In this document: piece by piece, positions 26,396 to 35,070 of the stretch | How positions within the stretch are numbered: the stretch's first letter is position 1 | How the letters are laid out: each line of letters begins with the position of its first letter | NCBI GenBank assembly: GCA_016786725.1 | Contig: JAEUVU010000023.1 | Span: 38,638 to 102,637, forward strand | Source of the DNA: Ferruginibacter sp. | GTDB taxonomy: Bacteria; Bacteroidota; Bacteroidia; Chitinophagales; Chitinophagaceae | Length of the DNA: 64,000 nucleotides | Direction: 5' to 3' | Notes under the pieces: generated by a model | What the model was told of the DNA's origin: nothing | Database searches by the model: none | What the model saw: the letters and a program-made list of their open reading frames with translations, nothing else | Translations under genes and position numbers: made by a program

Positions 26396-27479
26396 GTAAT
26401 TCTTTATAGAACTGAAGTAATTTTTTTTCTTCCTGTTGCCAGTTTAAAGTTTGCCGCAGTTTTAAACAGTTTTGCTGTAGTTCATTATACAAAACCTCAT
26501 TTGCGAGTAAATTGTTCAGTTGAGTGGTGATATTTTTTGAGCTGATATCATCAATCAGCACTGCAACCGGCAATTCAGTATTCAGTTCTTTATAAACCGG
26601 GTAGTTTACACAAAGCTGCGGTATGCCCGCATGCAGGTAATCAAAAAAGCGATTGGCAAGTGAATAATAATTGCTTAATCCTTTATCATCGAAAAGTGTA
26701 ACGCCAATGTATGCTTGCTGAGTAATGGTAACTAATTCTGCAGGTTTTATCTTGCCTTTAAAAATTATTTTATTCTCAAGTTGGTTATCAGCAACTAATT
26801 GCTTTGCCTGTTGCATAAAATTTCCATCGCCACAAATGATGAGCTTGCAATTGATCTCGTTAAAAGCCGGGATCAAGGTTTCAAAACTGCGCCCTTCATT
26901 AACTGCGCCCTGGTATAAGATGATTTTTTCTTTTTTTTCTACTGGCTGAATTTCTCCCAGCAGAGCAATATTACGAATGACACTATAATCAACACCATAC
27001 ATTTTTTTAAATTCATCTGCAATGGGTTGATTAACGGTATAACCATAAATGAATTTTGGAACTGTAAAGCGTTCGATCTTTTTCCAATAATTATAAATGT
27101 CCGGTCTTGTAACAATCTCCTTCATTTCGCAAAACAATTCATGGGCATCATAAACCCTCTTTTTGTTTTTTATTTTTGAGATGAAATAGCAGGGAAGGAT
27201 TGTATCAAGGTCAATGGCGCAAATGCAATCCATCTTTTTAAACAATAGATAAAAGAACAGGCGGATATTGTACTCAGCATAAAACAATTTACCTTTTTCA
27301 AACAGGCAGTTTATTCTTTTTTGTTTGAAAGGCTGGCGTACAATAGCAATGGATGATCTCAATTTTCTACCAACCAATAACACTTCGTAACCGGCCCTGG
27401 TTAAAGATGAGCAGATACGGATCATGCGCTGATCGTAACTTAAGTCAGTGGTGACAGTAAATATGATTGTTTTACCCAA
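26388..27479 (-). CDS. Glycosyltransferase (GT4-like)
   Basis: A 363-residue GT-B-type enzyme starting GKTIIFTVTTDLSYDQRMIRICSSLTRAGYEVLLVGR, with the middle segment CAIDLDTILPCYF and YDAHELFCEM, and C-terminal donor-site blocks ILYQGAVNEGRSFETLIPAF, LIICGDGNFM and GLSNYYSLANRFFDYLHAGIP. The catalytic glutamate region is replaced by the usual Bacteroidota variant YYSLANRFFDY. It is followed by the other glycosyltransferase (eight-base overlap) and preceded three bases away by a sugar dehydrogenase-like gene, so the three form one operon. Confidence 0.85.
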   Translation of the reverse strand: MGKTIIFTVTTDLSYDQRMIRICSSLTRAGYEVLLVGRKLRSSIAIVRQPFKQKRINCLFEKGKLFYAEYNIRLFFYLLFKKMDCICAIDLDTILPCYFISKIKNKKRVYDAHELFCEMKEIVTRPDIYNYWKKIERFTVPKFIYGYTVNQPIADEFKKMYGVDYSVIRNIALLGEIQPVEKKEKIILYQGAVNEGRSFETLIPAFNEINCKLIICGDGNFMQQAKQLVADNQLENKIIFKGKIKPAELVTITQQAYIGVTLFDDKGLSNYYSLANRFFDYLHAGIPQLCVNYPVYKELNTELPVAVLIDDISSKNITTQLNNLLANEVLYNELQQNCLKLRQTLNWQQEEKKLLQFYKELLG

Positions 27480-27482
27480 TAC

Positions 27483-28469
27483 TTAACTATTGTAAATTTT
27501 CCGGATGATCTCAACTGTCTTTAGTCCATCTTCCGCACTGGCAAATGCATGCTTTTCATCAGCCAAAGCCAAAACAAGGTTTTCATAAACCTTGTCATGG
27601 TTACTCATGCTGCCCTGGTAAAACCCATAACCATTTGCAGGGTTTCCGGTTGGAAGATCTGGCTTTTTAATTCCGGCTACCTGGCAATATTCAAGTTCAT
27701 TTAAATATTGTCCGCCAATTTTCACCGTTCCTTTTTCTGCAAAAACGGAAAAAGAGCCTTCCATATTTTTTTCAAAACTGTTAACTGTATAATTCAATGA
27801 GCCGATGGCGCCATTCTTCATTTCCATCGCAACAATGCCGGTGTCTTCAAATTCAATAAATTGATGTGCAAAATTTTTGCTGACAGCTTTAACCAAGGCT
27901 ACATCCCCCAAAAGCCAGTAAAGCAGATCAATAAAATGGCTGAATTGGGTGAAAAGTGTGCCTCCATCCAGGTCTTTACTGCCTTTCCAATCAGTATAAT
28001 ATGCTTCAGGGCGATTCCAAAAGCAGTTTATCTGAAAGCTATAAACCTTTCCCAGTTTTCTACTTTCAATCAGCTCTTTTAAAAATGCTACAGGAGGATT
28101 ATAACGGTTTTGCTTAACCACCAACAGCTTTTTACCGGCCTTTTCAGCAGCTTTGATCATCCTTTTTCCATCTTCAACACTAATGCAAAGCGGTTTTTCA
28201 CACAAAACATTAACATTGGTTTCCAATGCTTTAATTGAATGGGAGGCATGTAAACCGTTTGGCGTGCAAACCGCCAGCAAGTCTAAATCTTCCGTTTCTA
28301 ATAGCTCATCAATAGAATAACAGGCTTTTGCATTGTATTGTAAGGCCAGTTCATTGGCTTTTGCCGGTATAATGTCGCAAACGGCCGCCAGGTTCCCGTG
28401 TTTGATCATTTGCTCAGCGTGGCGCTTTGCAATTCTTCCGCATCCGATTATGGCAAAATTCAGGCTCAT
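27483..28469 (-). CDS. Gfo/Idh/MocA-family oxidoreductase
   Basis: About 329 residues with an N-terminal NAD(P)-binding fold (FAIIGCGRIAKRHAEQM), the family motif CEKPL containing the conserved lysine, and the C-terminal substrate domain with GGTLFTQFSHFIDLLYWLLG (catalytic histidine region). Its position at the head of a two-glycosyltransferase operon, and resemblance to WlbA-type enzymes, suggest oxidation of a nucleotide-activated sugar such as a UDP-amino-sugar uronate; that substrate is inferred. The start is set at the ATG at 28469 (MSLNFAIIG); the open frame upstream to 28499 adds ten unlikely residues. Confidence 0.85.
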   Translation of the reverse strand: MSLNFAIIGCGRIAKRHAEQMIKHGNLAAVCDIIPAKANELALQYNAKACYSIDELLETEDLDLLAVCTPNGLHASHSIKALETNVNVLCEKPLCISVEDGKRMIKAAEKAGKKLLVVKQNRYNPPVAFLKELIESRKLGKVYSFQINCFWNRPEAYYTDWKGSKDLDGGTLFTQFSHFIDLLYWLLGDVALVKAVSKNFAHQFIEFEDTGIVAMEMKNGAIGSLNYTVNSFEKNMEGSFSVFAEKGTVKIGGQYLNELEYCQVAGIKKPDLPTGNPANGYGFYQGSMSNHDKVYENLVLALADEKHAFASAEDGLKTVEIIRKIYNS

Positions 28470-28528
28470 ATTATGGCAATATTCAAAAAAAATACTCAAA
28501 ATGCCGCTTAAAAACCGATATTTTAATA

Positions 28529-28536
28529 TACTTTTG
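28529..28536 (+). promoter_or_regulatory. -7 promoter motif TACTTTTG of rpsO
   Basis: Exact TAnnTTTG match 50 bases before the rpsO ATG. Confidence 0.5.
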
Positions 28537-28586
28537 CAACCAATTTAAAAAAGAAACATAACAAAGACGTTATTAAAAAAACAAAG

Positions 28587-28859
28587 ATGCCGTATTTAAC
28601 AATCGAAAAAAAAGCAGACATTTTCACCAAATTTGGAGCAAAAGCTACCAACACAGGCTCAATTGAAGGCCAGATCGCTCTTTTGACCGAGCGTATCAAC
28701 CACATTTCAGATCACCTGAAGACCAACAAAAAAGATTTCTCTTCTCAAAGAGGTTTGATGATGATGGTAGGACAACGCAAGCGTTTACTTACTTACCTCA
28801 GCAAACACGACCTGTCTGGTTACAGGGCCTTAATTGAGAAATTAGGTTTACGTAAATAA
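28587..28859 (+). CDS. rpsO: 30S ribosomal protein S15
   Basis: The 90-residue S15 binds 16S rRNA early in small-subunit assembly. The sequence has the family core TGSIEGQIALLTERINHISDHLK, followed by DFSSQRGLMMMVGQRKRLLTYL and the C-terminal YRALIEKLGLRK. It lies upstream of pnp with a terminator-like hairpin between them, the same gene order as in many bacteria. Confidence 0.98.
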   Translation: MPYLTIEKKADIFTKFGAKATNTGSIEGQIALLTERINHISDHLKTNKKDFSSQRGLMMMVGQRKRLLTYLSKHDLSGYRALIEKLGLRK

Positions 28860-28881
28860 ACTATCCAACATGTAAATAATT

Positions 28882-28922
28882 TAATTCCCAACTATGTTTT
28901 CAGGTTGGGAATTATTCTTTTT
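28882..28922 (+). terminator. Terminator hairpin between rpsO and pnp
   Basis: TAATTCCCAAC and GTTGGGAATTA form an 11-bp stem around an 11-base loop, followed by TTCTTTTT. Confidence 0.85.
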
Positions 28923-28993
28923 ACAGCATTTAATCATTTAAGATTACGACGTAGAGAAATCTGCAATCGTCAATCGCAATCCAAAATCGAATC

Positions 28994-31126
28994 ATGTCTT
29001 TATTAAACCCAAAATCAATAAAATTTGATATAGGTGGTGGCCGTGAGGTAACCATCGAAACAGGTAAAATGGCCCGCCAGGCCGATGGTGCAGTAACTGT
29101 TCGCCAGGGCAATTGTATTTTACTGGCAACTGTTGTTGCCAACAAAGAACCCAAGCCCGGACAGGGATTTTTCCCTTTATCAGTAGATTACCAGGAAAAA
29201 TTTGCCTCTGCGGGCCGTGTACCAGGCTCTTTCTTTAAACGTGAAGCCCGTTTAAATGATTACGAAATTCTCACTTCAAGATTAATAGACAGGGCCTTAA
29301 GGCCTTTGTTCCCGGAAGATTATCTGTGCGAAGTTCAGGTACTGGTTTCTCTTATCTCATCTGATGATGAAGTATTACCAGATTCACTGGCTTGTTTGGC
29401 AGCTTCAGCAGCTTTAGCAGTTTCAGATATTCCCATCCAGGAAATTATTTCTGAAGTACGTGTAGGAAGGATCAATGGCGAAATAATCGTGAACCCAACA
29501 CGTACTCAACTGGCAGAATCTGATTACGAATTCATCATAGCCGCTACTGATAAAAACATCATGATGGTGGAAGGTGAAAGTAAAGAGTGCCAGGAAGAAG
29601 ACCTGATCAATGCCATTGAAGCGGCTCATGCTGCCATTCGTATACAAGTTAAAGCTCAGCAGGAATTAAGAGACCTGGTTGGTATTACTTCTAAGAGGGA
29701 TTATCCAAAACCTTACCGCAACGAAGAGCTGAACGAGAAGATCACAGCCTTTGCAAAAGATAAAATGCACGCCATTGCCGCTGCAGCATCTGCCAAGCAT
29801 GAAAGAAGCGATGCTTTTAAAGCTTTACACCAGGAAGTAGTTGAATTTTTAGGTGAAGAATTGCCTGAAGAAGACAAAGCGCTGATTGGTCATTACACTG
29901 GCGAACTGCAGTATTATGTTGTTCGTGATATGATTTTAAATGACAGAAAACGTTTGGATGGCCGTGGTACCGAAGATGTTCGTCCCCTGCAAATGGAGAT
30001 AGATAATTTACCAACTCCGCATGGCTCAGCCTTGTTTACCCGTGGTGAAACACAATCACTTACAACTGTTACTTTAGGAACTCCGTTAGATGAATTATTA
30101 GTTGAAAGTGCTTTCAAATCAGAATATACCAAGTTCATTTTGCATTATAATTTCCCGCCATTCTCAACCGGCGAAGTTAAGATGATGAGAGGCGTTGGCC
30201 GTAGGGAAGTTGGTCATGGTAACCTCGCTATGCGTTCGTTAAAACAAATGATGCCGGGTAGCGATTATGCATACACCGTACGTGTGGTAAGTGATATCCT
30301 GGAAAGTAATGGTTCATCTTCAATGGCCACAGTTTGTGCCGGTTCGCTGGCGTTGATGGATGCCGGTGTGCCTATCAAAAAGCACGTGAGTGGTGTTGCC
30401 ATGGGATTGATCAAAAAAGGTGATGACTTTGCAATTTTGACTGATATCCTGGGCGATGAAGATCATTTGGGCGATATGGACTTTAAAGTTACCGGAACCC
30501 GTGATGGTATCTGCGGTGTGCAGATGGATATTAAGGTTGACGGCTTAAGCATGGATGTAATGCGCCAGGCGCTTGCACAAGCTAAAAAAGGCCGCATGCA
30601 TATCCTGGATGCCATGTACGAATGTACACAGGCTGCAAGAGAGGATGTGAAACCACATGCACCACGTATGGTTAAGATATCTATCGATAAAGAATACATT
30701 GGAGCGGTGATAGGGCCAGGTGGTAAAGTAATACAGGAAATTCAGCGTGAGACAGGCGCAACCATCAATATTGAAGAAGTTGACAACAGGGGAGAAGTAA
30801 GCATTTTCTCCAAAGAAAAAACCAGTCTTGACCGGGCATTGGCATGGATCAATGGCCTGGTGGCGGTACCGGTTGTGGGCGACACTTACGAAGGAACAGT
30901 GAAGAGCATTAAAGAATTTGGTGCCTTCGTTGAATTCTTACCAAAGAAAGAAGGTCTGTTACACATCAGTGAAATAAGCTGGAAGCGTTTGGAAAGCATG
31001 GACGGCATCTTTAAAGAAGGCGATAAAGTAAAAATTAAACTGCTTGACATCGACCAAAAAACAGGCAAGTTTAAACTAAGCCGCAAAGCTTTAATACCAA
31101 AGCCTGAAGCACAGCCTAAGCAATAA
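28994..31126 (+). CDS. pnp: Polyribonucleotide nucleotidyltransferase (PNPase)
   Basis: PNPase degrades RNA 3'-5' with phosphate. The 710 residues show two RNase PH-like domains (first: FPLSVDYQEKFASAGRVPGSFFKREAR; second, catalytic: GRGTEDVRPLQ, FSTGEVKMMRGVGRREVGHGNLA, SDILESNGSSSMATVCAGSLALMDAG), then KH (YIGAVIGPGGKVIQEIQRETG) and S1 (GDTYEGTVKSIKEFGAFVEFLP) RNA-binding domains. Length and order are normal. It follows rpsO; the hairpin between them makes separate or partly read-through expression likely. Confidence 0.98.
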   Translation: MSLLNPKSIKFDIGGGREVTIETGKMARQADGAVTVRQGNCILLATVVANKEPKPGQGFFPLSVDYQEKFASAGRVPGSFFKREARLNDYEILTSRLIDRALRPLFPEDYLCEVQVLVSLISSDDEVLPDSLACLAASAALAVSDIPIQEIISEVRVGRINGEIIVNPTRTQLAESDYEFIIAATDKNIMMVEGESKECQEEDLINAIEAAHAAIRIQVKAQQELRDLVGITSKRDYPKPYRNEELNEKITAFAKDKMHAIAAAASAKHERSDAFKALHQEVVEFLGEELPEEDKALIGHYTGELQYYVVRDMILNDRKRLDGRGTEDVRPLQMEIDNLPTPHGSALFTRGETQSLTTVTLGTPLDELLVESAFKSEYTKFILHYNFPPFSTGEVKMMRGVGRREVGHGNLAMRSLKQMMPGSDYAYTVRVVSDILESNGSSSMATVCAGSLALMDAGVPIKKHVSGVAMGLIKKGDDFAILTDILGDEDHLGDMDFKVTGTRDGICGVQMDIKVDGLSMDVMRQALAQAKKGRMHILDAMYECTQAAREDVKPHAPRMVKISIDKEYIGAVIGPGGKVIQEIQRETGATINIEEVDNRGEVSIFSKEKTSLDRALAWINGLVAVPVVGDTYEGTVKSIKEFGAFVEFLPKKEGLLHISEISWKRLESMDGIFKEGDKVKIKLLDIDQKTGKFKLSRKALIPKPEAQPKQ

Positions 31127-31148
31127 ATTACTGATAGATATAAAGATG

Positions 31149-31179
31149 AAAACCGGCAAACTTAAAACTGCCGGTTTTT
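31149..31179. terminator. Terminator between pnp and the convergent lipoprotein gene
   Basis: AAAACCGGCA and TGCCGGTTTT pair around a ten-base loop; A- and T-runs allow action on both strands. Confidence 0.88.
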
Positions 31180-31190
31180 ATCATTTTATC

Positions 31191-31610
31191 TTAATTTACA
31201 ATAGCGGTACTTAAAACATAAACTTCTACATACCCCGTAGTTGGAGTTATAGGTATTTGGTTTGAATAACGTCTTTTTACGGTGCCGTTAACCGTTATTG
31301 GTATAGCCGTAGTGGTTGATTGCCCAGCCACTTTTGCACTGTAAGCCGATTTATCACAAAAGCTGCAACTGAATTTACGGTTGCTGCCTAAATCAATAGA
31401 AACCAACCATTCGCCTTGGGCAGCATTATAAACAAGAAGCCCGGCTGTATTGGTTAAAGTTTCTAAAGCAACCTTTGAATCACAGCCATAATCTGGTTCA
31501 TTATTGACATCAGCCGACGATTTTTTACAACTGGCACTGATTATTATGGTGAATGTTAATAATGCTATTACTGAATGCCTGGTGATGGTAAATGCTTTCA
31601 TAATATTCAT
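31191..31610 (-). CDS. Small putative lipoprotein, 139 residues
   Basis: The N-terminus carries a lipoprotein signal (VIALLTFTIIISASC-KK, lipobox SASC with the cysteine at about residue 28), so the mature protein of about 110 residues should be lipid-anchored in the envelope. It has three further cysteines (YGCDSK and CSFCDKS) that may form a disulfide or bind metal, and beta-strand-like patterns (EWLVSIDLGSNRKFSC, TTTAIPITVNGTVKRRY). The likely start is MKAF at residue 4 (31601) or the first ATG. I do not recognise the family. It is convergent with pnp and divergent from prmA. Confidence 0.7.
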   Translation of the reverse strand: MNIMKAFTITRHSVIALLTFTIIISASCKKSSADVNNEPDYGCDSKVALETLTNTAGLLVYNAAQGEWLVSIDLGSNRKFSCSFCDKSAYSAKVAGQSTTTAIPITVNGTVKRRYSNQIPITPTTGYVEVYVLSTAIVN

Positions 31611-31686
31611 GTTTTAAAATGTGATTATATTTTAGTAAAGACATACAAAAAATTAAAACCGCTGCTTCAATTATAAAATTAATGCT

Positions 31687-32511
31687 ATGAATAACAAAAA
31701 ATATATAAAACTGCAGTTTTCTGATACAGATGACGGTCAAAAAGATCAACTGATCGCTTTATTGGCCGATATTGGCTTTACAGGATTTGAAGAAGAAAAA
31801 AAAACATTAAACGCCTTTATTGAAGAAAAAAACTTCAATAACAATGAACTTGCTGATGTTTTAAAAATTATCCCCGCCAGTTATTCAAAAACAACGGTTG
31901 AAGAAGAAAACTGGAACGCCCTTTGGGAGAGCAGTTTTGAACCTATTCTTGTAAGTGATTTTGTTGGCATCCGTGCCTTTTTTCATCCACCTGTTGAGCA
32001 TGTAAGGCATGAGATCGTTATCACACCTAAAATGAGTTTTGGCACCGGCCATCATGCAACCACATTCATGATGATAGAACAAATGGAAGCATTGGATATT
32101 ACAGAAAAAACGGTGATGGATTTTGGAACCGGTACTGCCGTACTTGCCATACTGGCCGAAAAAATGGGAGCCGTCAAGATTGATGCTGTTGATTACGATG
32201 ATTGGAGCATTAAAAATTCTATTGAGAATGTGGCTGCTAATAATTGCAGTACGATAAATCTCATAAAAGATGAAACGATTAGTACCGGTTCAGTGTATGA
32301 TATCATTCTTGCAAATATTAACTTAAATGTGATAATCAGCAATATGGATGCGATAAAAGCTGCAGCAAAAAAGGGCGCTTATATCCTGCTAAGTGGTTTT
32401 ACCAGGGCCGATGAAGCTTTTATGCTGGAAAAACTGGAAAAAAACGGGATTTGCCCACTTAAAACAGTTCAGAAAGATGAGTGGCTGAGCATACTTGCAG
32501 AAATGAGGTGA
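31687..32511 (+). CDS. prmA: Ribosomal protein L11 methyltransferase
   Basis: PrmA trimethylates ribosomal protein L11 using S-adenosylmethionine. The 274 residues have the N-terminal substrate-recognition domain (YIKLQFSD ... GFTGFEEEK), the linker ENWNALWESSFEPI, ITPKMSFGTGHHATT, the SAM-binding motif MDFGTGTAVLAILAEKMGA and the ILANINLNVI motif in place of the catalytic region. All are diagnostic for PrmA. It stands alone, upstream of plsY. Confidence 0.95.
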   Translation: MNNKKYIKLQFSDTDDGQKDQLIALLADIGFTGFEEEKKTLNAFIEEKNFNNNELADVLKIIPASYSKTTVEEENWNALWESSFEPILVSDFVGIRAFFHPPVEHVRHEIVITPKMSFGTGHHATTFMMIEQMEALDITEKTVMDFGTGTAVLAILAEKMGAVKIDAVDYDDWSIKNSIENVAANNCSTINLIKDETISTGSVYDIILANINLNVIISNMDAIKAAAKKGAYILLSGFTRADEAFMLEKLEKNGICPLKTVQKDEWLSILAEMR

Positions 32512-32582
32512 GCAAACCGCAGGCTTTATCAACAATTTATATTTCTCCTGTTATATGAGGCATCTCTGAGTTAATTTTTCAT

Positions 32583-32590
32583 TATCTTTG
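32583..32590 (+). promoter_or_regulatory. -7 promoter motif TATCTTTG of plsY
   Basis: Exact TAnnTTTG match 26 bases before the plsY ATG. Confidence 0.55.
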
Positions 32591-32616
32591 TCCTTCAACT
32601 CAAGCTAAAGAAACGG

Positions 32617-33270
32617 ATGAAGGAACTGGTTCTCATTATAGTATCTTATCTTATCGGATCAATCCCCACAGCTTTATTAGTCAGCAAAAAATTTTTTGGT
32701 ATAGATATCCGTGATTACGGCAGCGGCAATATGGGTGCTACCAACACTTTCAGGGTATTAGGCACCCGATACGGTACCATGGTAATGGTGATTGATATAT
32801 TGAAAGGGATGGCAGCGGTGATGCTGTATAATTTTCTTCCATTCTATCTTAATCACGAACTGGAAAGAACAAACCTGATGCTTGGATTAGGTACAGCCGC
32901 TGTTCTCGGACATATTTTCCCCATATTTGCAGGCTTCAGGGGTGGAAAAGGCGTGGCCACTTTACTGGGTATGGTGCTGGCCATTCAACCCGTTATTGCT
33001 GTAAGTTGTATAGGCATTTTTGTACTGGTACTTTATTTAACCCGCTATGTATCTTTAAGCTCAATACTGGCTGCACTATCATTACCTGTTTGTGTATTGT
33101 GGATATGGAACGAGCATGAAATATTGTACCGTGTATTTGCATTGATCGTGGCCGTTCTTGTAGTTATTACCCACCAGAAAAACATTGGCCGTATTTTACG
33201 TGGGGTAGAAAGCCGCATCCCCATTCTTAAACACAGGGATAGAAGAAAAGCCCGTCAAAATCAGGATTAA
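32617..33270 (+). CDS. plsY: Glycerol-3-phosphate acyltransferase PlsY
   Basis: PlsY is the inner-membrane enzyme that acylates glycerol-3-phosphate with acyl-phosphate, the first step of phospholipid synthesis. The 217 residues contain the three known conserved loops: SYLIGSIPTALLVSK with DIRDYGSGNMGATNTFRVLG, GHIFPIFAGFRGGKGVATLLG, and THQKNIGRILRGVESRI near the C-terminus, between about five membrane segments. Length is typical. Confidence 0.96.
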   Translation: MKELVLIIVSYLIGSIPTALLVSKKFFGIDIRDYGSGNMGATNTFRVLGTRYGTMVMVIDILKGMAAVMLYNFLPFYLNHELERTNLMLGLGTAAVLGHIFPIFAGFRGGKGVATLLGMVLAIQPVIAVSCIGIFVLVLYLTRYVSLSSILAALSLPVCVLWIWNEHEILYRVFALIVAVLVVITHQKNIGRILRGVESRIPILKHRDRRKARQNQD

Positions 33271-33387
33271 TTTTTTATATTTGTCTCTCCTCACCAGGGT
33301 TAAACAGAAATTTATTTTTGTACTATTCACTCAAAATAAACAGTTGGTACGCCAATTGATAACCCGTATAATTAAAACTCAAATAAA

Positions 33388-34194
33388 ATGAAAAGAATTC
33401 TTGTCTTCCTTGCAACTGTTTCCTTTATTATTGCCTGTAGTACCAATGCTGTAACAAACCGTAAGCAGCTTAAGCTTTTTGGTGAAGCAACCCTGCAGCA
33501 ACAAGCTTTAACGGAATACCAGTCTTTTCTTTCGCAGAATAAGGTTGTAAACAGCAGTGCCAACAAAGATGCAGAAATGGTAAAAAGAATAGGAAACCGG
33601 ATAGCAAAGGCTATAACCGATTATTATACCCAAAAGGGTTTGGCTGCAGAATTGAATGGATACAAATGGGAGTTTAATCTTGTAGATTCAAAAGAAGTAA
33701 ATGCCTGGTGCATGCCGGGAGGTAAAGTTGTTGTATATACCGGTTTATTAGGGATTACTCAAAACGAAGCAGCTTTGGCTGTTGTAATGGGCCACGAGAT
33801 AACACATGCTGTAGCTCATCATGGAAATGAGCGTATGAGCCAGGGTGCCCTGGCACAGGGACTGGAAATTGTAGGGAACATTGCAACTGCCAATAACCCA
33901 AAATACAATGACCTTTTCAATAACATATTTGCACCAACTGCCCAGATTGCTGTTTTATTGCCCAACTCACGTAACCAGGAGTATGAAGCTGATCACTACG
34001 GATTAAATTTTGCTGCTATGGCAGGGTATAATCCAAACGAAGCTATCCCTTTCTGGCAGCGCATGGCGGCAGCCTCTAGTGGCCAAAAACCACCAGAATT
34101 CTTATCAACACACCCGGCAGATGAGAACCGTATAGCACGTTTAAAAGAATTTATGCCGGAAGCATTAAGTTACTACAAGCCGGTTGGCAAATAA
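33388..34194 (+). CDS. M48-family metallopeptidase lipoprotein
   Basis: A 268-residue periplasmic zinc protease. The N-terminus is a lipoprotein signal (FLATVSFIIAC-STN, cysteine 17). The catalytic zinc motif is GHEITHAVAHHGNERMS, with the third ligand in NQEYEADHYGLNFAAMAGY and the C-terminal STHPADENRIARLKEFMP, the arrangement of the Oma1/LoiP/BepA type. It probably degrades misfolded envelope proteins. Flanked by a gap of 117 bases upstream and a terminator downstream, so it appears monocistronic. Confidence 0.93.
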   Translation: MKRILVFLATVSFIIACSTNAVTNRKQLKLFGEATLQQQALTEYQSFLSQNKVVNSSANKDAEMVKRIGNRIAKAITDYYTQKGLAAELNGYKWEFNLVDSKEVNAWCMPGGKVVVYTGLLGITQNEAALAVVMGHEITHAVAHHGNERMSQGALAQGLEIVGNIATANNPKYNDLFNNIFAPTAQIAVLLPNSRNQEYEADHYGLNFAAMAGYNPNEAIPFWQRMAAASSGQKPPEFLSTHPADENRIARLKEFMPEALSYYKPVGK

Positions 34195-34211
34195 ATATGT
34201 AATATGTACAC

Positions 34212-34241
34212 AAAAACTCCATTTATATGGAGTTTTTTTTT
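34212..34241 (+). terminator. Rho-independent terminator after the M48 gene
   Basis: ACTCCAT and ATGGAGT pair around a four-base loop and are followed by nine T residues. Confidence 0.92.
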
Positions 34242-34411
34242 GTATAAACCTTTCGCCTGTCGTATATTATGTTTATCTTTATGCGCCGAAAGCAGCATGA
34301 GAACTGCACCTCACCGCCAAAACTAAACATTAACTGCAAAATCAAATGGTTTGCCCATGATGTAAATGCTACAAAATTTACACTTCTTGTTTTAATTGTT
34401 AATTACCAGCT

Positions 34412-35070
34412 ATGACCACTCAATCATTACTTGAAAAACTGCAGTTGCAGGATGAGAAAAATTTATTGATACAAGGCCTGCCTTCTTCAATAGAAAAACA
34501 GTTTGTAAAGCTTACATTTTCAAAAAATGTTACCCCGCTTTTAAAAAGCAGGAAAATTGACTTTGCACTTGTTTTTGCCGTAAGCCAGCGCCAGCTTGTA
34601 GATATACTGAAGGATGTAATTCCTGCTTTGCAGGATGATGCCAAACTCTGGATTGCATATCCCAAGCTTACTTCCAAGATAGCAAGTGATCTTTCCAGGG
34701 ACAAGAACTGGGATTTTGTTTCGGATTATGGCTTTGAAGCTGTTCGCATGATAGCCCTGGACAATGTATGGAGTGCAGGCCGTTTTAAAAAGCAAGATGA
34801 AGGCATAAAAAAAAAGCTGGCTTCTCCAGCACGAATCCTGCACCCGGCGTAGATTATGTAAACCGCACCATAACTGCTCCTCCCGAATTGCAGCAATTAT
34901 TCAGAAAAAATAAAAAGGCCGCCGGCTTTTTTGAAGCACTTGCATTTACCCACAAAAGAGAATACGTGGAATGGATAATCAGTGCAAAAAAAGATGATAC
35001 CAGGCAATTGCGCCTGAAAACTACCATTGAAAAATTAGCAGCCGGTAAAAAAAAATTCAATGAAAGATAA
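34412..35070 (+). pseudogene. Two-domain DUF3052-like / YdeI-OmpD-associated (OmdA) protein split by a -1 shift at an A9 tract
   Basis: From the ATG at 34412 the frame runs 146 codons to the stop at 34852; its C-terminal codons after about 34816 look random (LASPARILHPA). Shifting -1 at the A tract 34807-34815 gives KKAGFSSTNPAPGVDY then ITAPPELQQLF, KKAAGFFEALAFTHKREYVEWI and LKTTIEKLAAGKK, an OmdA-type domain (PF13376-like), ending at 35070. The joined product would be about 219 residues, matching the two-domain layout I recall for Bacteroidota. The site reads A-AAA-AAG in the zero frame and is followed directly by a 5-bp hairpin (34816-34830). It may be a programmed or transcriptional frameshift, a true mutation or a base-calling error. 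The 3' end overlaps the sirtuin start by 11 bases. Confidence 0.7.
34807..34830 (+). promoter_or_regulatory. Candidate frameshift site: A9G slippery tract plus hairpin
   Basis: Nine A residues (34807-34815) end in G, giving the heptamer A-AAA-AAG in frame. GCTGG (34816-34820) and CCAGC (34826-34830) form a perfect stem with loop CTTCT. The stem starts inside the heptamer, closer than in known dnaX-type sites. Confidence 0.4.
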
